Assembly (NCBI GenBank): GCA_029817715.1
Contig: JARUPY010000318.1
Coordinates: 1-64,000 of the forward strand
Length of the DNA stretch: 64,000 nucleotides
Direction of reading: 5' to 3'
From: Melastoma dodecandrum
Lineage: Eukaryota; Streptophyta; Magnoliopsida; Myrtales; Melastomataceae
A program made the position numbers and the translations under genes. The notes beneath the pieces were generated by a model. The model searched no databases and was not told where the DNA came from. It saw nothing but the letters and a program-made list of their open reading frames with translations. This document shows, piece after piece, positions 46,868 through 59,240 of the stretch (position 1 is the stretch's first letter; each line of letters starts with the position of its first letter).

Positions 46868-48060
46868 GCTGTGGAAAATGAATGGTTTCTGGATAGCGGA
46901 TGCTCTAGGCACATGATCGGAGATCCATCAAAATTTTCTCTGCTGACTCTATAGAACGAAGGGTCTATTAAATTCAGTGATAATAGCAAAGGCCCTCTCA
47001 TCGGTAAAGGAACCATTGTAAGTCCTGATTTCATGGTTATAAACGATGTCCTGCTAGTTATAGAACTCAAACATAATTTGCTGAGCATTAGCCACCTTTG
47101 TGACAAAGGTTATAGAATAACTTTTGATGAAGAAAAGTGTTCTCGTATCCAAGACAATGAAGCTCACTTCATTGGAAAACGGAAAAGGAACATCTATAAC
47201 TTGAAACAGGAGAGCTTCTGTGCTACAAAAAGCTGCATTCTGTCAGTCAAAGTGAGAGCCATTTGTGGCATAGAAGGTTGGAACATTCCAACTTTAAATT
47301 ATTATCCAAGTTTATTAGAAAAGAGTTGGTAAAAGGTTTACCTAACATCAATTTCAAGCAAGATAGCTTTTGTGAATCATGTTCACTTGGAAAACAAACC
47401 AAATCTTTATTCAAATCTAGGAATGAAGATTCTACTACAGAACCTTTGGAACTTCTACATATGGATCTATTCGGTCCTACTAGAGTTCAAAGTATTGGTG
47501 GTAGAAGAAATTGTCTAGTTGTAGTAGATGACTAATCTAGATACACATGGGTTTTATAAAAGTGATACTTTTGAAAGGTTTATAAAGCTCGCTAAGAAAT
47601 TACCGAATGAAATTGGATATTCTGTAAAAGCTATAAGGACGGATCATGATCCTGAGTTTGAAAACCATGAATTTGCTACCTTCAGTGACCAACATGGTGT
47701 CGATCACAACATTTTTTCACCATATACTTCTCAATAGAATGGAGTAGCATAAAGGAAAAATTGAACACTTATAGACATTGCCAGAACCATGATATGTGAG
47801 AGCAATGCTCCACAGATCCTGCTACATCTCTAATTGGGTTTTATTGAGACTCATACTAGAGAAAACTCCCTATCAACTATACAGGGGGAGGAAACCAAAC
47901 ATTTCCTACTTTCATATCTTCGGAAGTCCATGTTTTATCTTGAGACCTTCTAAGGACAATATAGGAAAATTTGAAACTAAGTTTTATGAAGGTATCTTTC
48001 TAAGATATTCTATGTCTAGCAAAGCTTATAGAGTCCTTATGAGAAGGACAACTACTATAT
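46868..48060 (+). pseudogene. copia protease-integrase remnant
   Basis: Protease motif WFLDSGCSRHMIGDPS at about 46883, in frame. The pre-integrase part follows with IRHRRLEHSNF-like sequence (47263 onward) and FCESCSLGKQTKS, then the integrase core ELLHMDLFGPTRVQSIGG and, after a TAG, AIRTDHDPEFEN, where the usual SDNG/SDHG is altered to TDHD. The integrase end KPNISYFHIFGSPCFI is at about 47900. Multiple stops. Confidence 0.85.
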
Positions 48061-49901
48061 AAGAGTCTATTAATGTAAAATTTAATGACTCGCCAATAGA
48101 AGATACTACAAAAATTGTAGTATCTTTTGAACCTATAGAAATTTCTGTAGAACCCAAACCTTCTACGGAAGACATAGAAGGTTACAAACCTTCTGTTTAT
48201 GATTCTCAAAGAGAATAGTTGAAAATTCTCATGAGGTATCATCCTCAGCAAAGAATAATCAAACAAAATGATTTTAGAGTACCTTCTCTATGTTAGAAAT
48301 GACATCTTATTGATCAAGTCAAAAGAGACATCAATAGTGGTGAACAGACAAGACATTCTGTTATCAACCACACTAAAGATTTTGAGATACCTTCTCAGAA
48401 ATTACCACACATTGTTGATAAAGCCTTTCTGCATTGGCATGATGAAATGCAAAAAGAGCTTCATAAATTTCAATAGAACAAAGCCTAGATGCTTTTTCAA
48501 TAAGGTTATATTGCGTAGAATACGTTAACTCAAAATATCAATTGGATGATATCTTTACAAAGCCTCTAGATAAACAAAAGGTTTTTATTTCTTCAAAAGT
48601 GAACTAGGAATCTGCCATCCCATATAACGTCTTATATAAGACAAAATAAAGTTCACAAAGTACTTTATCAAGCAGAAACTTACTATAGAAGCCATAATCC
48701 TTTGTACACTACACTACAAAAGGTAAAATCCTCTATATGCTACATAACAGAGGGTATAACAAATTATATACCTAAACACAAATTTAAAATTCAAATAAGC
48801 CTCTAAGATTTTTCTGGAAGCTCATGTTAGGAAATATATTATTAAAATATAATTTCTAAACATGTGTTGTTGTTTAAGTAAGCTTTCCGAAATATAAGCT
48901 ACACTGAAGGTTAAACCTTTCACGACTTCATTTTCACTCTCCTCTCTATAGGAGAAGCTTGTAATAGAAAGGAGGTGTTGCACCTTCTGCTCGAGCCTCT
49001 GCAGCTAAAGCATCTGCTGTACAGAAACGACCCAGATCATCTGACAAAGGGTCTCTCCCATTGAACCTAAAATCTCTCCTCAAAGAGATATAACAACAAG
49101 CTGTGGCTAATGAAAAAAACATCTACGTCCTCCAGTGGCTGGTCATAGATTTGACTCGCATGGTGAAATGCTAGGAAAAGCTTCTATGCGACAACGTTGA
49201 TGAGGTCCCTTCTGATGACTTAGAGTGATCTCGTGTGTCGCTTGAACTTTCTGTTCTTTAGACCAAAAACTGATTTTCATGGTCTAATGGTTTTGATGTA
49301 ATAAGTGCCATTTGTGGACACACCTTCTGCATGTTGGTTGTGAACTTTATGTTCTACCTTCTATAAGAACTAAACCTACCTTCAGCATTTAGGATTTGAA
49401 CTTAATGTCATACCTTTTGTAGAAATCTTCTCTTTTTTATCATATTTCTTTTCACCTATTTTTGATGTGACAAGAAGGGGGAGAAATTATGTTGAGGGGG
49501 AGTACTTCGCTCTGTATTTATTGGTAGAAAAATCTTTGATTTTCCATAACTTCCTAGGGTATAGACGGCTTTGAGACTTATAGCTCATAATCAACTTTCT
49601 GCAAGATATACGAATCGTGGTCTTTTATTGTCACATTTGCTTGGAGATCAAAAGTGAAAACTCATCATTTTTATCGGGTTAAAATAGAGAAGCTTCATGC
49701 TCTGTACATCACATAAGCTTTGTGCTCTATGAAAAACTTGTTTTTATAATAGTAGCTTTTATGCTCTGTCTGACAGAAATCATATGGTTCTGTAAAATGC
49801 AAGACTCATACTCGCACCTATTTAAGGGGAATCATGGGTAGTTACTTGTAAAAATATTTCAGTCAACGATGAATGTTTTGTCATCATAAAAAGGAGGAGA
49901 T
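48061..49901 (+). other. copia region with reverse transcriptase deleted, then noncoding tail
   Basis: The start of reverse transcriptase is visible as HWHDEMQKELHKFQ near 48438-48475. Within about 70 bases the sequence jumps to DIFTKPLDKQ..FFKSELGICH (about 48545-48615), the last residues of RNase H. About 1.5 kb of coding sequence is therefore missing. The tail to 49901 has no readable gene; parts such as SAVQKRPRSSDKGSL near 49015 could be a relic of an extra 3' frame. It ends in the polypurine tract at 49888-49900. Confidence 0.75.
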
Positions 49902-51587
49902 TATTGAATGGGTTTTGATGATGAGCCTTGACCTTTAATGAAACAAAAGTCTAACATCTACACTGCAGAAGCTACTTACGTTGAGAACTTTCTCTAAGAA
50001 ATATTTTTATGATTGCAATAATTATAATATGAATCATATTTTCCATTCGAGGAAATATATTCTCTATTTATAGAAAGATTCTACAAGGTTGTCTCCAACT
50101 TTTTTTGGATCAATTTGACCACAAAGGAGCTGATATTTGGGATGATTGTCCACATCATCTGTCTAGATTCATTCAATTAGATGTCTTGGACAAAATGAAA
50201 TCGAATTTGGGACTTATAGAAGATAATCTTGAATTATTTCAATTCGCAGAAGGTTGCTGATTAGTTTCAGCTAGAACCTTCTGTATCGCAGTATTCGTGG
50301 GAATATTATCAAATCATAATCCTATTGATATGATCTGATTACCTAATGAATATTTGCCTGAGTGTTTCATTTTGTAAATATAATTGTAATCTTATGTAAT
50401 CTTAAGTTGTCTTTGTGTGGAGAAGGCTGATTTGTCAACTTTCTTTTTCCATATTTAGCCTAGATTATTTTGTATAATGAGGGTCACTCGGCCACATTCT
50501 TTGATGGCATATCATTGGTGTAACATTGTGTAAAATGCAAAGAGCGTACTAAGAGCTGGTAATCTTTTCGTTTGAGTTTGTTAGTTACATGGGAGGGACG
50601 TGAGCTGTAGAAGGCTGCATCGTTGATGAAGTCTTCTTGAAGAGTGACTTGGGGGCCACGAGGGACTCTTGGTTGGAGGCTACAGGAGATGGTGGAGGCC
50701 TGCAACCGGTTGTTGGCATGGCCAACTTGTAGTGAGCCTATGAGAAGGGCAGATACTCAAGGAGCACAGAAGGTGAGGGATTGACCAATTTTTGTGGTGT
50801 AACATTTTGTGTGTGGAGGATAACCTTGGGAAAGGGTTCTATTTCTGCTTAGCCGTTCTCTCGAGGGACCGCACAGGAGAACCTTGGGCAGGGGTTTTGT
50901 GTCTACTTAGTCGCCGTCTCGAGAGATCGCGCAAGGGAAGTCGTAGCGGGGTCCTATGCAGGTGGAGACGCCGTCGGAGTGAAAAGTCTCGAAGTAAGTT
51001 GCAACAGGTTACTGTGCAGGAGAGAACACCGCACGAGAGAAACGTCCAACAACCGTTTACCTTTGTTAGTCACCTTAATGCGTGGAGCGAGTCACCTGTG
51101 GTACAGAACCATCCAGTATATGCTGTGAAAATCAGTCACCTTTGGTACAGAACCTTCTGGTTTGTGCTGTAGAGGGATGACACCTTTAGTACAAAACCTT
51201 CTGGTCTAGTGCTGTGCAATTCAGTCATCTGTGGTACAAAACCTTCTGGTCTAGTGCTGTGCAATTCAGTCATCTGTGGTGCAAAACCTTCTGGTTTGTG
51301 TTGTAAAAGGTTGATCACGTATCACTTTATGTAATTGTTACCACATTGTCTGAGTGATAACCATCCAAATTTTGAATGAAGAGTTGATATAGGCAATTTG
51401 TCGAACCACTATAAAAGCTTTGCGTCCATCAAACAAATTACAATCGCATTCATATGTTCTGTCTTACAGAAACCTGTTTCTACGGTTTTGTTTTACAAAA
51501 GCTTTCTTCCACTGCGAGATTTATTGGAAAAGAGTTAAAAATTCTTAATTGGAATTTAACAATAATTCTCACCCTATTAGTGTAACA
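49902..51587 (+). repeat. 3' LTR of the large copia element (1.69 kb)
   Basis: An uninterrupted LTR copy, directly preceded by the purine tract and ending TGTAACA. The first base pair has changed from TG to TA. It contains about 3-4 copies of a 45-bp tandem repeat at about 51090-51300 and a probable promoter/polyadenylation region. ACCACTATAAAAGCTTTGCGTCC near 51410 contains TATAAAA, matched in the 5' copy at 45067. Confidence 0.88.
51090..51300 (+). repeat. 45-bp tandem repeats inside the LTR
   Basis: Units of the type CAGTCATCTGTGGTACAAAACCTTCTGG recur with a 45-base period. On the minus strand they give a repeated TELHSTRPEGFVPQM peptide, which is only the translation of the repeat. The 5' LTR has fewer units. 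Confidence 0.75.
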
Positions 51588-54500
51588 ACAGCTCAAAGTA
51601 TTTATAGTGCTGAGTGTTGGATCGATTTAATAAAATTTGGGAATGACTTGATTTTTCGAGTTGATCACGTTTCAACACAGTGAACTCTAATGGTATTATG
51701 CATGTAAAATTGGTAGCTGTAGGATTGGTGATTGACTTCTCATATGATTCGATCATCCGCGTCTTAATAGTGTAGCTAAGATGTAAGTAAATGATGTGTT
51801 TTTTATGTTGTTTTGTAATGGGGATGGTTTATAAATAAATTATTAATTCATAAAAAAATATTTTTTCCGCTATTTCTTAATATAAATATTGATTGAAATT
51901 ATCTATTTGAATAAACAACCAAAAGCATAAATGAAAAATTCCTTTCTAATGCACATGGATAAGAATGAACTTATGAAAAATTCCTAAAAAAAAAAAATTT
52001 GATAATATCATAGATAAGAATGAACTTATGGATGTCCCATGCCTAGTACACATGGATTGTCTAATTTTCACCTATCATGGTTCATTGCCATTGCTTGGGT
52101 TACTCGTTATATTGCTCGCTGGTCAAGGTGTGTCATCCTTTTCCGACGATCGCTTAATGTGGCTATCGCCCAAATCATATTCGGCTAGACGAGTTGTCCT
52201 CATAAGGCATAGGGTCTCTTTAGGAAACTTAGGTGTTTTTTTAACCTTTACGCATAACGCCTTTCAAGCCTAGTTAAACCCTTCCCATTCCTAGTCTTTA
52301 CGCATAGCGCCTTTCAAGCCTAGTTAAACCCTTCCCCTTCTCATTAAAAGTTGCACTAGCTGCAGTCGAATCTCTCTCTAGAATCACAATGGGGTAAAAG
52401 GTTAGCTTTGAGGATATCATCAATTTTCCATCAATTTCTCTCACATGAGGATTTCAAATCTTCCCATGGAGTTGCTTTTCTCAAGATGAGGGGCTTTCTT
52501 TTTCTGAGATTGTGCCTTCTTCAAAGGAGATCCTTAGACATTTGAGCTTTACTAGGTTCCCTCACCTTAGCGGTTTCTTGGACATAATATGAGCAATCTC
52601 CGCCTTAAGAGAGAGATCATTCCTTAACAAAGAGCACAATTTCCTTGCCCGCGATAGATGGGCCTGAAAATGCCGCTTGAGCATCCATACTCTCTACTTG
52701 TTTAATGGTCTCTACAGTAGGGAAATACCCTTCTTGCCTCAACATCATTGATAAGCTTTGCTTGCCTCAACATCAATAGCTTCTCAATTAACCCTAGTGA
52801 TAGATATCGCTTCACTAGGTGGGACATATGTCACCTGATCGTCCATGACCTTCGCTTGGTCAGCCGCGCTTCTTCATCAATTTCAATGATGGGTAATACC
52901 TGGTCAATGACAACAATAGTTTGCTCAGGTTCATCCTCAGTAGCGAGCTTTGCCTGGTCAACTGGTCCTGATTGGTTAGCATAAACAATGCCACATTTGT
53001 TGAGGAAATTCTTCACGAACGGTGGGAAAGCTTCAAAGACGAACGTCACGAGTGAACTACAAGAACGCAAGCAAAGTTAGATTTCTCTCTTCACCACGCA
53101 AAGTGCACTCTCTTTAAGGAATTATTTACCCTCACTATCAAGTTGCAGAAGGGAAAAGATATGCAAATATCCCTCCAGGAGTAATGAAGAAAGAACAAAC
53201 ACGTCGACCTTGCAAAGCCGAGTGTTCCGATGAGAAATCTCAAGGAGAAATGGTTCTTTTAACTTTTTAGTTATCTATGTCGAATCAAAATGTTCCATGA
53301 TACTTATACACAATAATCAATTGTGTATTAATAGTTTTACGTTATTCGAAGACCATTACAAGCATTAGAAACGAGGAGGCATGACCTTTCATGAAACGAT
53401 ATCAAGAAACCGTCATATAGCCTTTAAAGTCAAAGGGTTACAACAGTTCATGAAAAGCCTCGAATAAACCTCCACCTAGCCATTAGAAATGAGGGATTGC
53501 AACCCTTCGTCACAAGGCTCGAGTTAAAGAACCAAACAACGTCTATTTTCAAGACAACGATTCAAAGGACGCGTCTTTTCATTCCTAAGGACACGTTTTT
53601 CTTAGTCCTATAACTTACTGCACAATGAAGATGGGTCCTCCATATTAGAGGATGCGTCTTTCTTGATTCTGTCGTCCACAGAATGCTCACTGATGCGTCC
53701 CTCTCGGTTCTGTGATTATAGTGCACCCAAGGACCTATCTTTCTAATTTGGAAGGCCCGTCCTTCTCGGTTCTGTGCAAGAATACCATCACACCATTAGC
53801 GCCCATCCGAAAACTCTCGGATGTACCATTTTCAACTCCAAATAATTCAATAATGTAATTTATCCTTAATAATTACAACAACATTAAGTTAGTACAAGTG
53901 ACTTCAAAAAGGTTTTATGAACTACCAAGAGTCTGGTGAAGTTTCACCTTCGTCAATCATCAAGACCTTAGGACATGATGACACAACAATTGTGGCCTCC
54001 CTGCTTGACTTAAGACTTCTTTCATCGGGAGTACTGGTAGAAACAATATGGTCAGGAGAGGCAGCTGGAGGGGAAGAGGGACACCGAATATCTGAAGAAG
54101 TGGAGGTCGTAATCCGCTTCTCCTTTTGTTCCGTTTTCATCTTCTTAGGAGCTGCAATAGTGGAGAAAAATTAAGATATATAAGGAAGATAATTTAAGCA
54201 AAGGAGAAAATGCAAGAAAATACATTTACTCGTTAAATCAGTTGTGATCCTCTTCCTGGTGACTTGCTAAGAATTTTGTTTAGTAAGTTAATTGAGATGC
54301 CATAGCGTTAGGCGTGAAAGGTCTCGACCCTTTTGTGCACAATCCGGTGATACCAAGTGTTTATCCAACACTATCTAGAGGGGATTATCCTCCCGTAAGA
54401 CACTCCCCATCTGATTAAAGCCTACCGAGAAGGCATGGAATTTAACCTTTGAATTCCTTCATGATAACTTGATGGATATGAACCTTGCTGGATAGTTGGT

Positions 54501-55619
54501 CGTTCATTGACTGATGAAAGGGAATGTCTGTTGTTTGAACGAATCCCAACTATATAGTGCACATGTGATGATTGCACACTTCAAAGATGAAGCCATACGT
54601 GCTCCGGTGGGACTAATGCTTGGACTGACATGCTTCAAAAAGAATCAAGAGAAAGATCTTAGAAGGCAATGCCCACAAGACAAATAGTGGGAAGTATTAC
54701 TCAACCCATAGAAAAAGCATCTTGATGGGACCTCCTGCTAGACATGAGGGAAACACATCCAAATCAGTAGAGGTAATGTGGAGAGCCATGCATAATAGAC
54801 ATAGTAGCACGAGAGCGAAGGCTATGGGGGAGATTTGACTGGAGTTGCTTGCCTACACAAAAAAGGCATTCATTATTTCAGGGTTTGGAGCAAGTTTGAA
54901 TCTTGTTCAACAATTTTTCAAAGTAAGGAAGATGAAGGTGGACCTTCAAAGAGGAGGCAAAATATTTTACACATAAAATGTTGACCTGAAAAAATGACTT
55001 GCATTCGCAAAAAGTAGTAACTGATACAAGAATAAAGGTCGCGAAAAAACGCACTCTTTGCTTCAATATATCATTATATGAAAGGACTAGTACCATGTTT
55101 GGTAAAAACGAATACCAATGGTCTAAATAAAGTTGGATAGAATTAAGATCGAGGTCGAGATGAAGGCTCATAATTTAGATTAGGGATCATTGAGTTTAAG
55201 CCGAGAAGAAGTAAAACTATCTAGATCAGATAGTACAATCGAGCTTGAAGACCTTAGAGTTCAAGTGAAGACGACCTTTACCAAGATAGCATACAATCGA
55301 GTTCAAGGATTATGGAGAGTTGGTCGAGTGGAGACGATGTTATTAAGATGGAATGGTTTGATTAAGTTTGTGGCGATGTAAACAATGATTTTTGAAAATT
55401 TCGACCGTAAATTTGGAAATATTTTTCTAACTAACGGTATTTTGGAACAAAACTCTCATTGTACGTATATTCTACTAATTAATGAAAGCATAGGCGATTC
55501 ATCGTTATTTTCATTTGTTGTTATTTTCTGATGACCACGTTTAAGAGTGACTTGTCCCCATACCGTTAACAAGTGTGCGGCTTCCAGGAAGCGGCTAACG
55601 GTACGTGCACGTGAGACTT
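51588..55619. other. Repeat-like DNA without a recognised gene
   Basis: Contains a roughly 50-base tandem duplication with GCCTTTCAAGCCTAGTTAAACCCTTCCC (about 52258-52340). It also has a repeated motif of the type GATGCGTC..TCTCGGTTCTGTG between 53640 and 53790. Frames at 52748-53070 and 53917-54174 match nothing I know. It may be the decayed LTR and flanks of an unrelated retroelement. An inverted repeat TACCGTTA..TAACGGTA lies at 55561-55602, near the MULE edge. Confidence 0.4.
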
Positions 55620-55627
55620 ACGTAGTT

Positions 55628-56384
55628 TACTAATTAATACTAAAATTAGTAGTAAATTTTACTAAAAGTTGACCGTTACTACTCAAGTCAACGCAAAAGT
55701 AGTAAAAAAAGTAGTAAATTTTACTACTTTTTGGTCTTCTTTTAGTAAAGTCAACGAAAATGTAGTATAAAATGTCATAAATTTTACTACTTCTGAACTG
55801 TTCAGCGCAGTGCAATTTTACTACTTTTACGCTGACTTTACTAAAACCTCATTTTTAGTAAAGTCAATGGAAAAGTGGTAAAAAAAGTAGTAAAATTTAC
55901 TATATTTTCGTTGACTTTACTAAGAAAACCACACTTTTAGTAAAGTCGGCGAAGATGTAGTAAAAAAAGTAGTAAATTTTACTACTTTTTTTACTACTTC
56001 TCCGTTGACTTTACTAAATTTCTCCTTTTTAGTAAAGTCAGCGTAAAAGTAGTATAAAAAGTAGTAAAATTTACTACTTTTAACTGTACAAATTATGTCG
56101 ATAAGTAGTAATTGTTTACTACTTTCGTTGTGATTTTTAGTAAAATTGTGTTTGAGTTGGTAAAATTGGTAGTAAATAGGTAGGGTTTGTCGTAAATGTT
56201 TACTACTTTAAGCATGGTTTTACTAAAATAAGTAGTAAACTGTTACTATTTTGTAGGAGTTGACTAAGAAATTTTACTACTTTGAACAGTGTTTCCGAAC
56301 CTAACTCCGAACCTAATTTTTCTAAATTTTGATGTGAAATGACTATTTTACCCCGGTTACTCGTATTATTACTACTTTACTGAA
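55628..56384. repeat. Left terminal inverted repeat made of palindromic units
   Basis: From about 55628 to 56100 the sequence alternates AGTAAAGTCAACG..GTAGTAAATTTTACTAC..CGTTGACTTTACT blocks in both orientations, giving a series of near-palindromes that could fold into hairpins. The inner 137 bases (56248-56384) match the right end of the window in inverted orientation. MULE ends bind transposase, so repeated motifs here could be binding sites; that is inference. Confidence 0.8.
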
Positions 56385-56484
56385 AATATTAGTAAATGTG
56401 TTCGTAAATATTACCCCGTCTTAACTTTTTTACTAACTTTATTAGTAATAATGCAGTGTAGTTTTGTAATCTTGACTAAGTTTG

Positions 56485-57103
56485 ACCCAAAGCTACCCAT
56501 TTAGAGCTGGCTGCATCATAGCGTCTGTAGTTGGAGTAGGAGTTGTTGCAGCAGGACGAGCTGCCGGACCACCTGGTGGACGATTCGTTGCTCCTGGAGG
56601 CAGACTTCCTGCAAGATCTTCGGCTGCAGGTGGAGTGTCCAAGATCTTCGGCTGCAGGTGGACATCCTCCCTCCTTTTCAGCTGCAGGTGGATTGTGAGG
56701 AGTGTGAGGAGTGTCAGTTTGATCTTATTCGGGTGCAGGTGCAGGTCGAGTGAAGGGCTGATATTCGTTTGCTGCAGCTGGTCCTTCACCTTCTTCCTGT
56801 TAATCTGCAGGTGGAGTCCAGGCTTTCCCCGTCGGTGGCCTTAAGAAATGGAAAGTGTACTGAATGAAGATCTGCCCAGATTTGGTGAAGACATGCTTCC
56901 TCCCTTATTGTTGCTAATTTGGGTCACATTTGTAAGATGTAGAATCATATTTGTGAAGTTGGTAAGCTGGACAGAAGTTGGAAATGGAGAAAACAAATAG
57001 TAGCGTTGACGTTATGGTTCGACGAGAAGTCGAAATAAGTGTTTACCAACAGCATTTTCCAAATATATTGATAGCATAGTGTTTTGCTTAATGTCAATGT
57101 AGG
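56485..57103. other. Region between left TIR and transposase, with CTGCAGGTGGA repeats
   Basis: GGCTGCAGGTGGA-like units recur at about 56630-56700 and again near 56770-56815, giving long shadow frames on both strands. No known domain. The promoter and possible first exon of the transposase should lie here. A splice-acceptor-like GTCAATGTAG ends at 57103. Confidence 0.5.
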
Positions 57104-59240
57104 TGACCGGGATGTTCAGCGCTTCTTCAATATAGTCACTGATATGAATGAAGAACATATTTTGAATATGTCATTTACCACTGTCGAAGAAGTTGAAGAG
57201 TTCATTAAAATGTATGCGAGTGTTCATGGGTTTTCAGTTAGGAGAAGAGATCGGCAAAAAATAAGAAACGGTGATTGTGTCATGAGAAAGTGGGTTTGTT
57301 CAAGGGAAGGCGAGTGTTCTGATCCAACTGTGTTGACGGCCAGAAGTCGGGTTAGAGCATCTGTGAAGCGAGGTTGCAACTGTTTCTTCAAAGCGAGAGT
57401 GGAGGTTAATGGACAATGGAACTTCGTTGCAGTATAGTTGGAACACAATCATGAGATGGTGAGTGAAGGTTTGTCCTATTTCATGCGAGAAAGGCGACAA
57501 ATTTCGGACGAAGATATCACTTTTATCTGTCGAATGCTTGACGTTGGATTTAGACAGTGTGATATTATGCGACTAGTTGTACATGCAACTGGAGGACACT
57601 CACGTGCCGGTTTTCTAATAAAGGACCTGAATAATCGGAAGCTTAAGGAAGAGTCTGCTGGGGTCGTTAGTCGTTGTGATTCCATCGTTGCATATCTCCT
57701 GTCTAGGAGGAATAGTGACACTGGTATGGCCTTTGAAACATTTGTAGAAAATAATGAAGTGAGTCGCATATATTGGGCAGACAGTACCTCAATCACTGAT
57801 TATGAGGCATTCAGCGATGTCGTAGCACTAGATTCCACGTTCAAGACAAACAAGTATGGAATGCAAATGGTGATTATCGTCGGTGTCAATCATCATCATC
57901 AAACTACTGTCTTTGGGTCTGCGTTGATGAGTAATGAAACTATTACTGACTACACTTGGCTCCTGCGGACTCATACACAGATCATGGGCGGCAAACATCC
58001 GCTTAGCGTGGTCACAGACGCCGACAAAGCAATGATTACATCTGTGAGAGAAGTATGGCCAATGTCAAGGCATATGTTATGTCTTTGGCATTTTAGTCGG
58101 AACATAAACTGTCATGTACAGGAAACCTTAGGAGCTCGTATTTCGTCATTCATGTATAACAATAGACCAAGTGAAGAAGTCGAATATGAGTGGTATGCTT
58201 TAATGACCCATACAGGGTCCATATCTGTTAGATGGCTACAACAGATATATGCATGCCGGCATATGTGGTGGCAGACATATCTTCAGGGTCATTTTTAGGC
58301 AGAGCTTAGAAGTACTCAACGCTGCGAACGAATGCACAGATATATGAAGGGATATGTAAACAACAAACATAGACTGCATGATTTCGTACATAATTTGGAG
58401 CGTGCTGTAGCTGATCTACGTCACAAGGAGTACGAGGAGGATTTTAAGTCATTGCATAAGACGATAAGGCCAATTACGATGTTGCGCAGACTTGAGGAGG
58501 ATGCTAGTCGACTGTACACCATGAGTTCTTTTTGTAAAGTTCAGTCCGAAATCATGAAGGAGTCGCGATTTTACGTGGAACAGAGAGTTGATGGGAATAT
58601 TGCGAGGATATACACTCTTTCGTGTTATGACGGTGAACACGGGTGCATACAAGTGTCATCAGCCAAGGCACTTGTCCAATTCAGCTGCAGCTGCTTACAT
58701 TTTGAGACATTTGGTTTTCCATGTGCCCACCTATTCCATGTAGCCAAAGTTGAAGGTTTCTTGTCAATACCGAAGCATCTGGTAAACAAAAGGTGGACAA
58801 AGGCAGCAAAGAGTAATACTTATGAATGTTTCTCTAATCGTGAATACGGGGTTGATCGAGCTGATCTACGGCAGGGTATTCTAATGGTCGCATGCAGACG
58901 TATGTGTTTTTTGGCATCCCGATCTGACAACGCATCTCGGAAGCTCCAGAAAAGCATTCAATCATTGACGTTGGAGTTGGAGAAGAGTAGTGTCGAAGAT
59001 GAAGGTGGAAGAAAGTTCCATGATCGAGTCGCGTTTAATTTTGCTGATGAGATTCGTCGCGAGTTCGTCATTCATGGAAGCAAGGAAGATTTTGGTATAG
59101 GCCCATCTCAACGACAGCCATCTCGTCGGATCAATGCGGACAATGAAGGTAACGTATGTACTGATTCTTCTTCTGATTCAGAAGGTAATGTCTGCTATGA
59201 AGATAACTCAGTGTATGGACAGCAAAATATGTACACTTAA
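57104..59240 (+). pseudogene. MULE transposase (FAR1/MURA type), one frame with two TAG stops
   Basis: A single reading frame of about 710 codons runs to the TAA at 59240, interrupted only by TAG at 57435-57437 and 58296-58298. Domains in order: a FAR1-type DNA-binding domain (VEEFIKMYASVHGFSVRRR, CNCFFKARV, EHNHEM just past the first TAG); the MULE DDE transposase core (VVALDSTFKTNKYGM with the first Asp, LSVVTDADKAM with the second Asp, HMLCLWHFSRNIN); and a SWIM zinc motif (CSCLHFETFGFPCAH, near 58686-58730). The first in-frame ATG is 57144; an upstream exon joined at the acceptor at 57103 is likely. Transposase would cut and move the element. Near-intact coding suggests recent decay, or a need for readthrough, which I consider less likely. 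Confidence 0.9.

Larger units (their letters stand above)
40732..51587 (+). mobile_element. Large Ty1-copia retrotransposon with nested gypsy insertion
   Basis: The LTR start at 40732 (TGTTGAATAGGTTTTGATGATG) matches 49902 (TATTGAATGGGTTTTGATGATG). The LTR ends at 45192 and 51587 both read TGTAACA. Just inside the 5' LTR is TATCAGAGC (45198-45206), the tRNA-Met primer binding site. Just before the 3' LTR is the purine tract AAAAAGGAGGAGA (49888-49900). Flanking pentamers are GCAGC (40727-40731) and ACAGC (51588-51592), a 4-of-5 match to a target-site duplication. The interior has a leader, gag, protease, integrase, a deletion over reverse transcriptase, then a 1.3-kb tail. About 3.5 kb of Athila-like DNA interrupts the 5' LTR. 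Stops are frequent, so it is inactive. Confidence 0.88.

Noticed and set aside
51136..51318. Minus-strand frame with repeated TELHSTRPEGFVPQM
   Set aside because: Translation of the 45-bp LTR tandem repeats, not a protein gene.
56482..56844. Open frames of 120 (plus) and 98 (minus) codons before the transposase
   Set aside because: They arise from CTGCAGGTGGA repeats and show no known domain; kept only as a described region of the MULE.
58296..58331. Possible intron between the second and third parts of the transposase frame
   Set aside because: The 33 bases after the TAG stay in frame and code residues expected in the family (LRSTQRCER), so this is a stop codon, not an intron.
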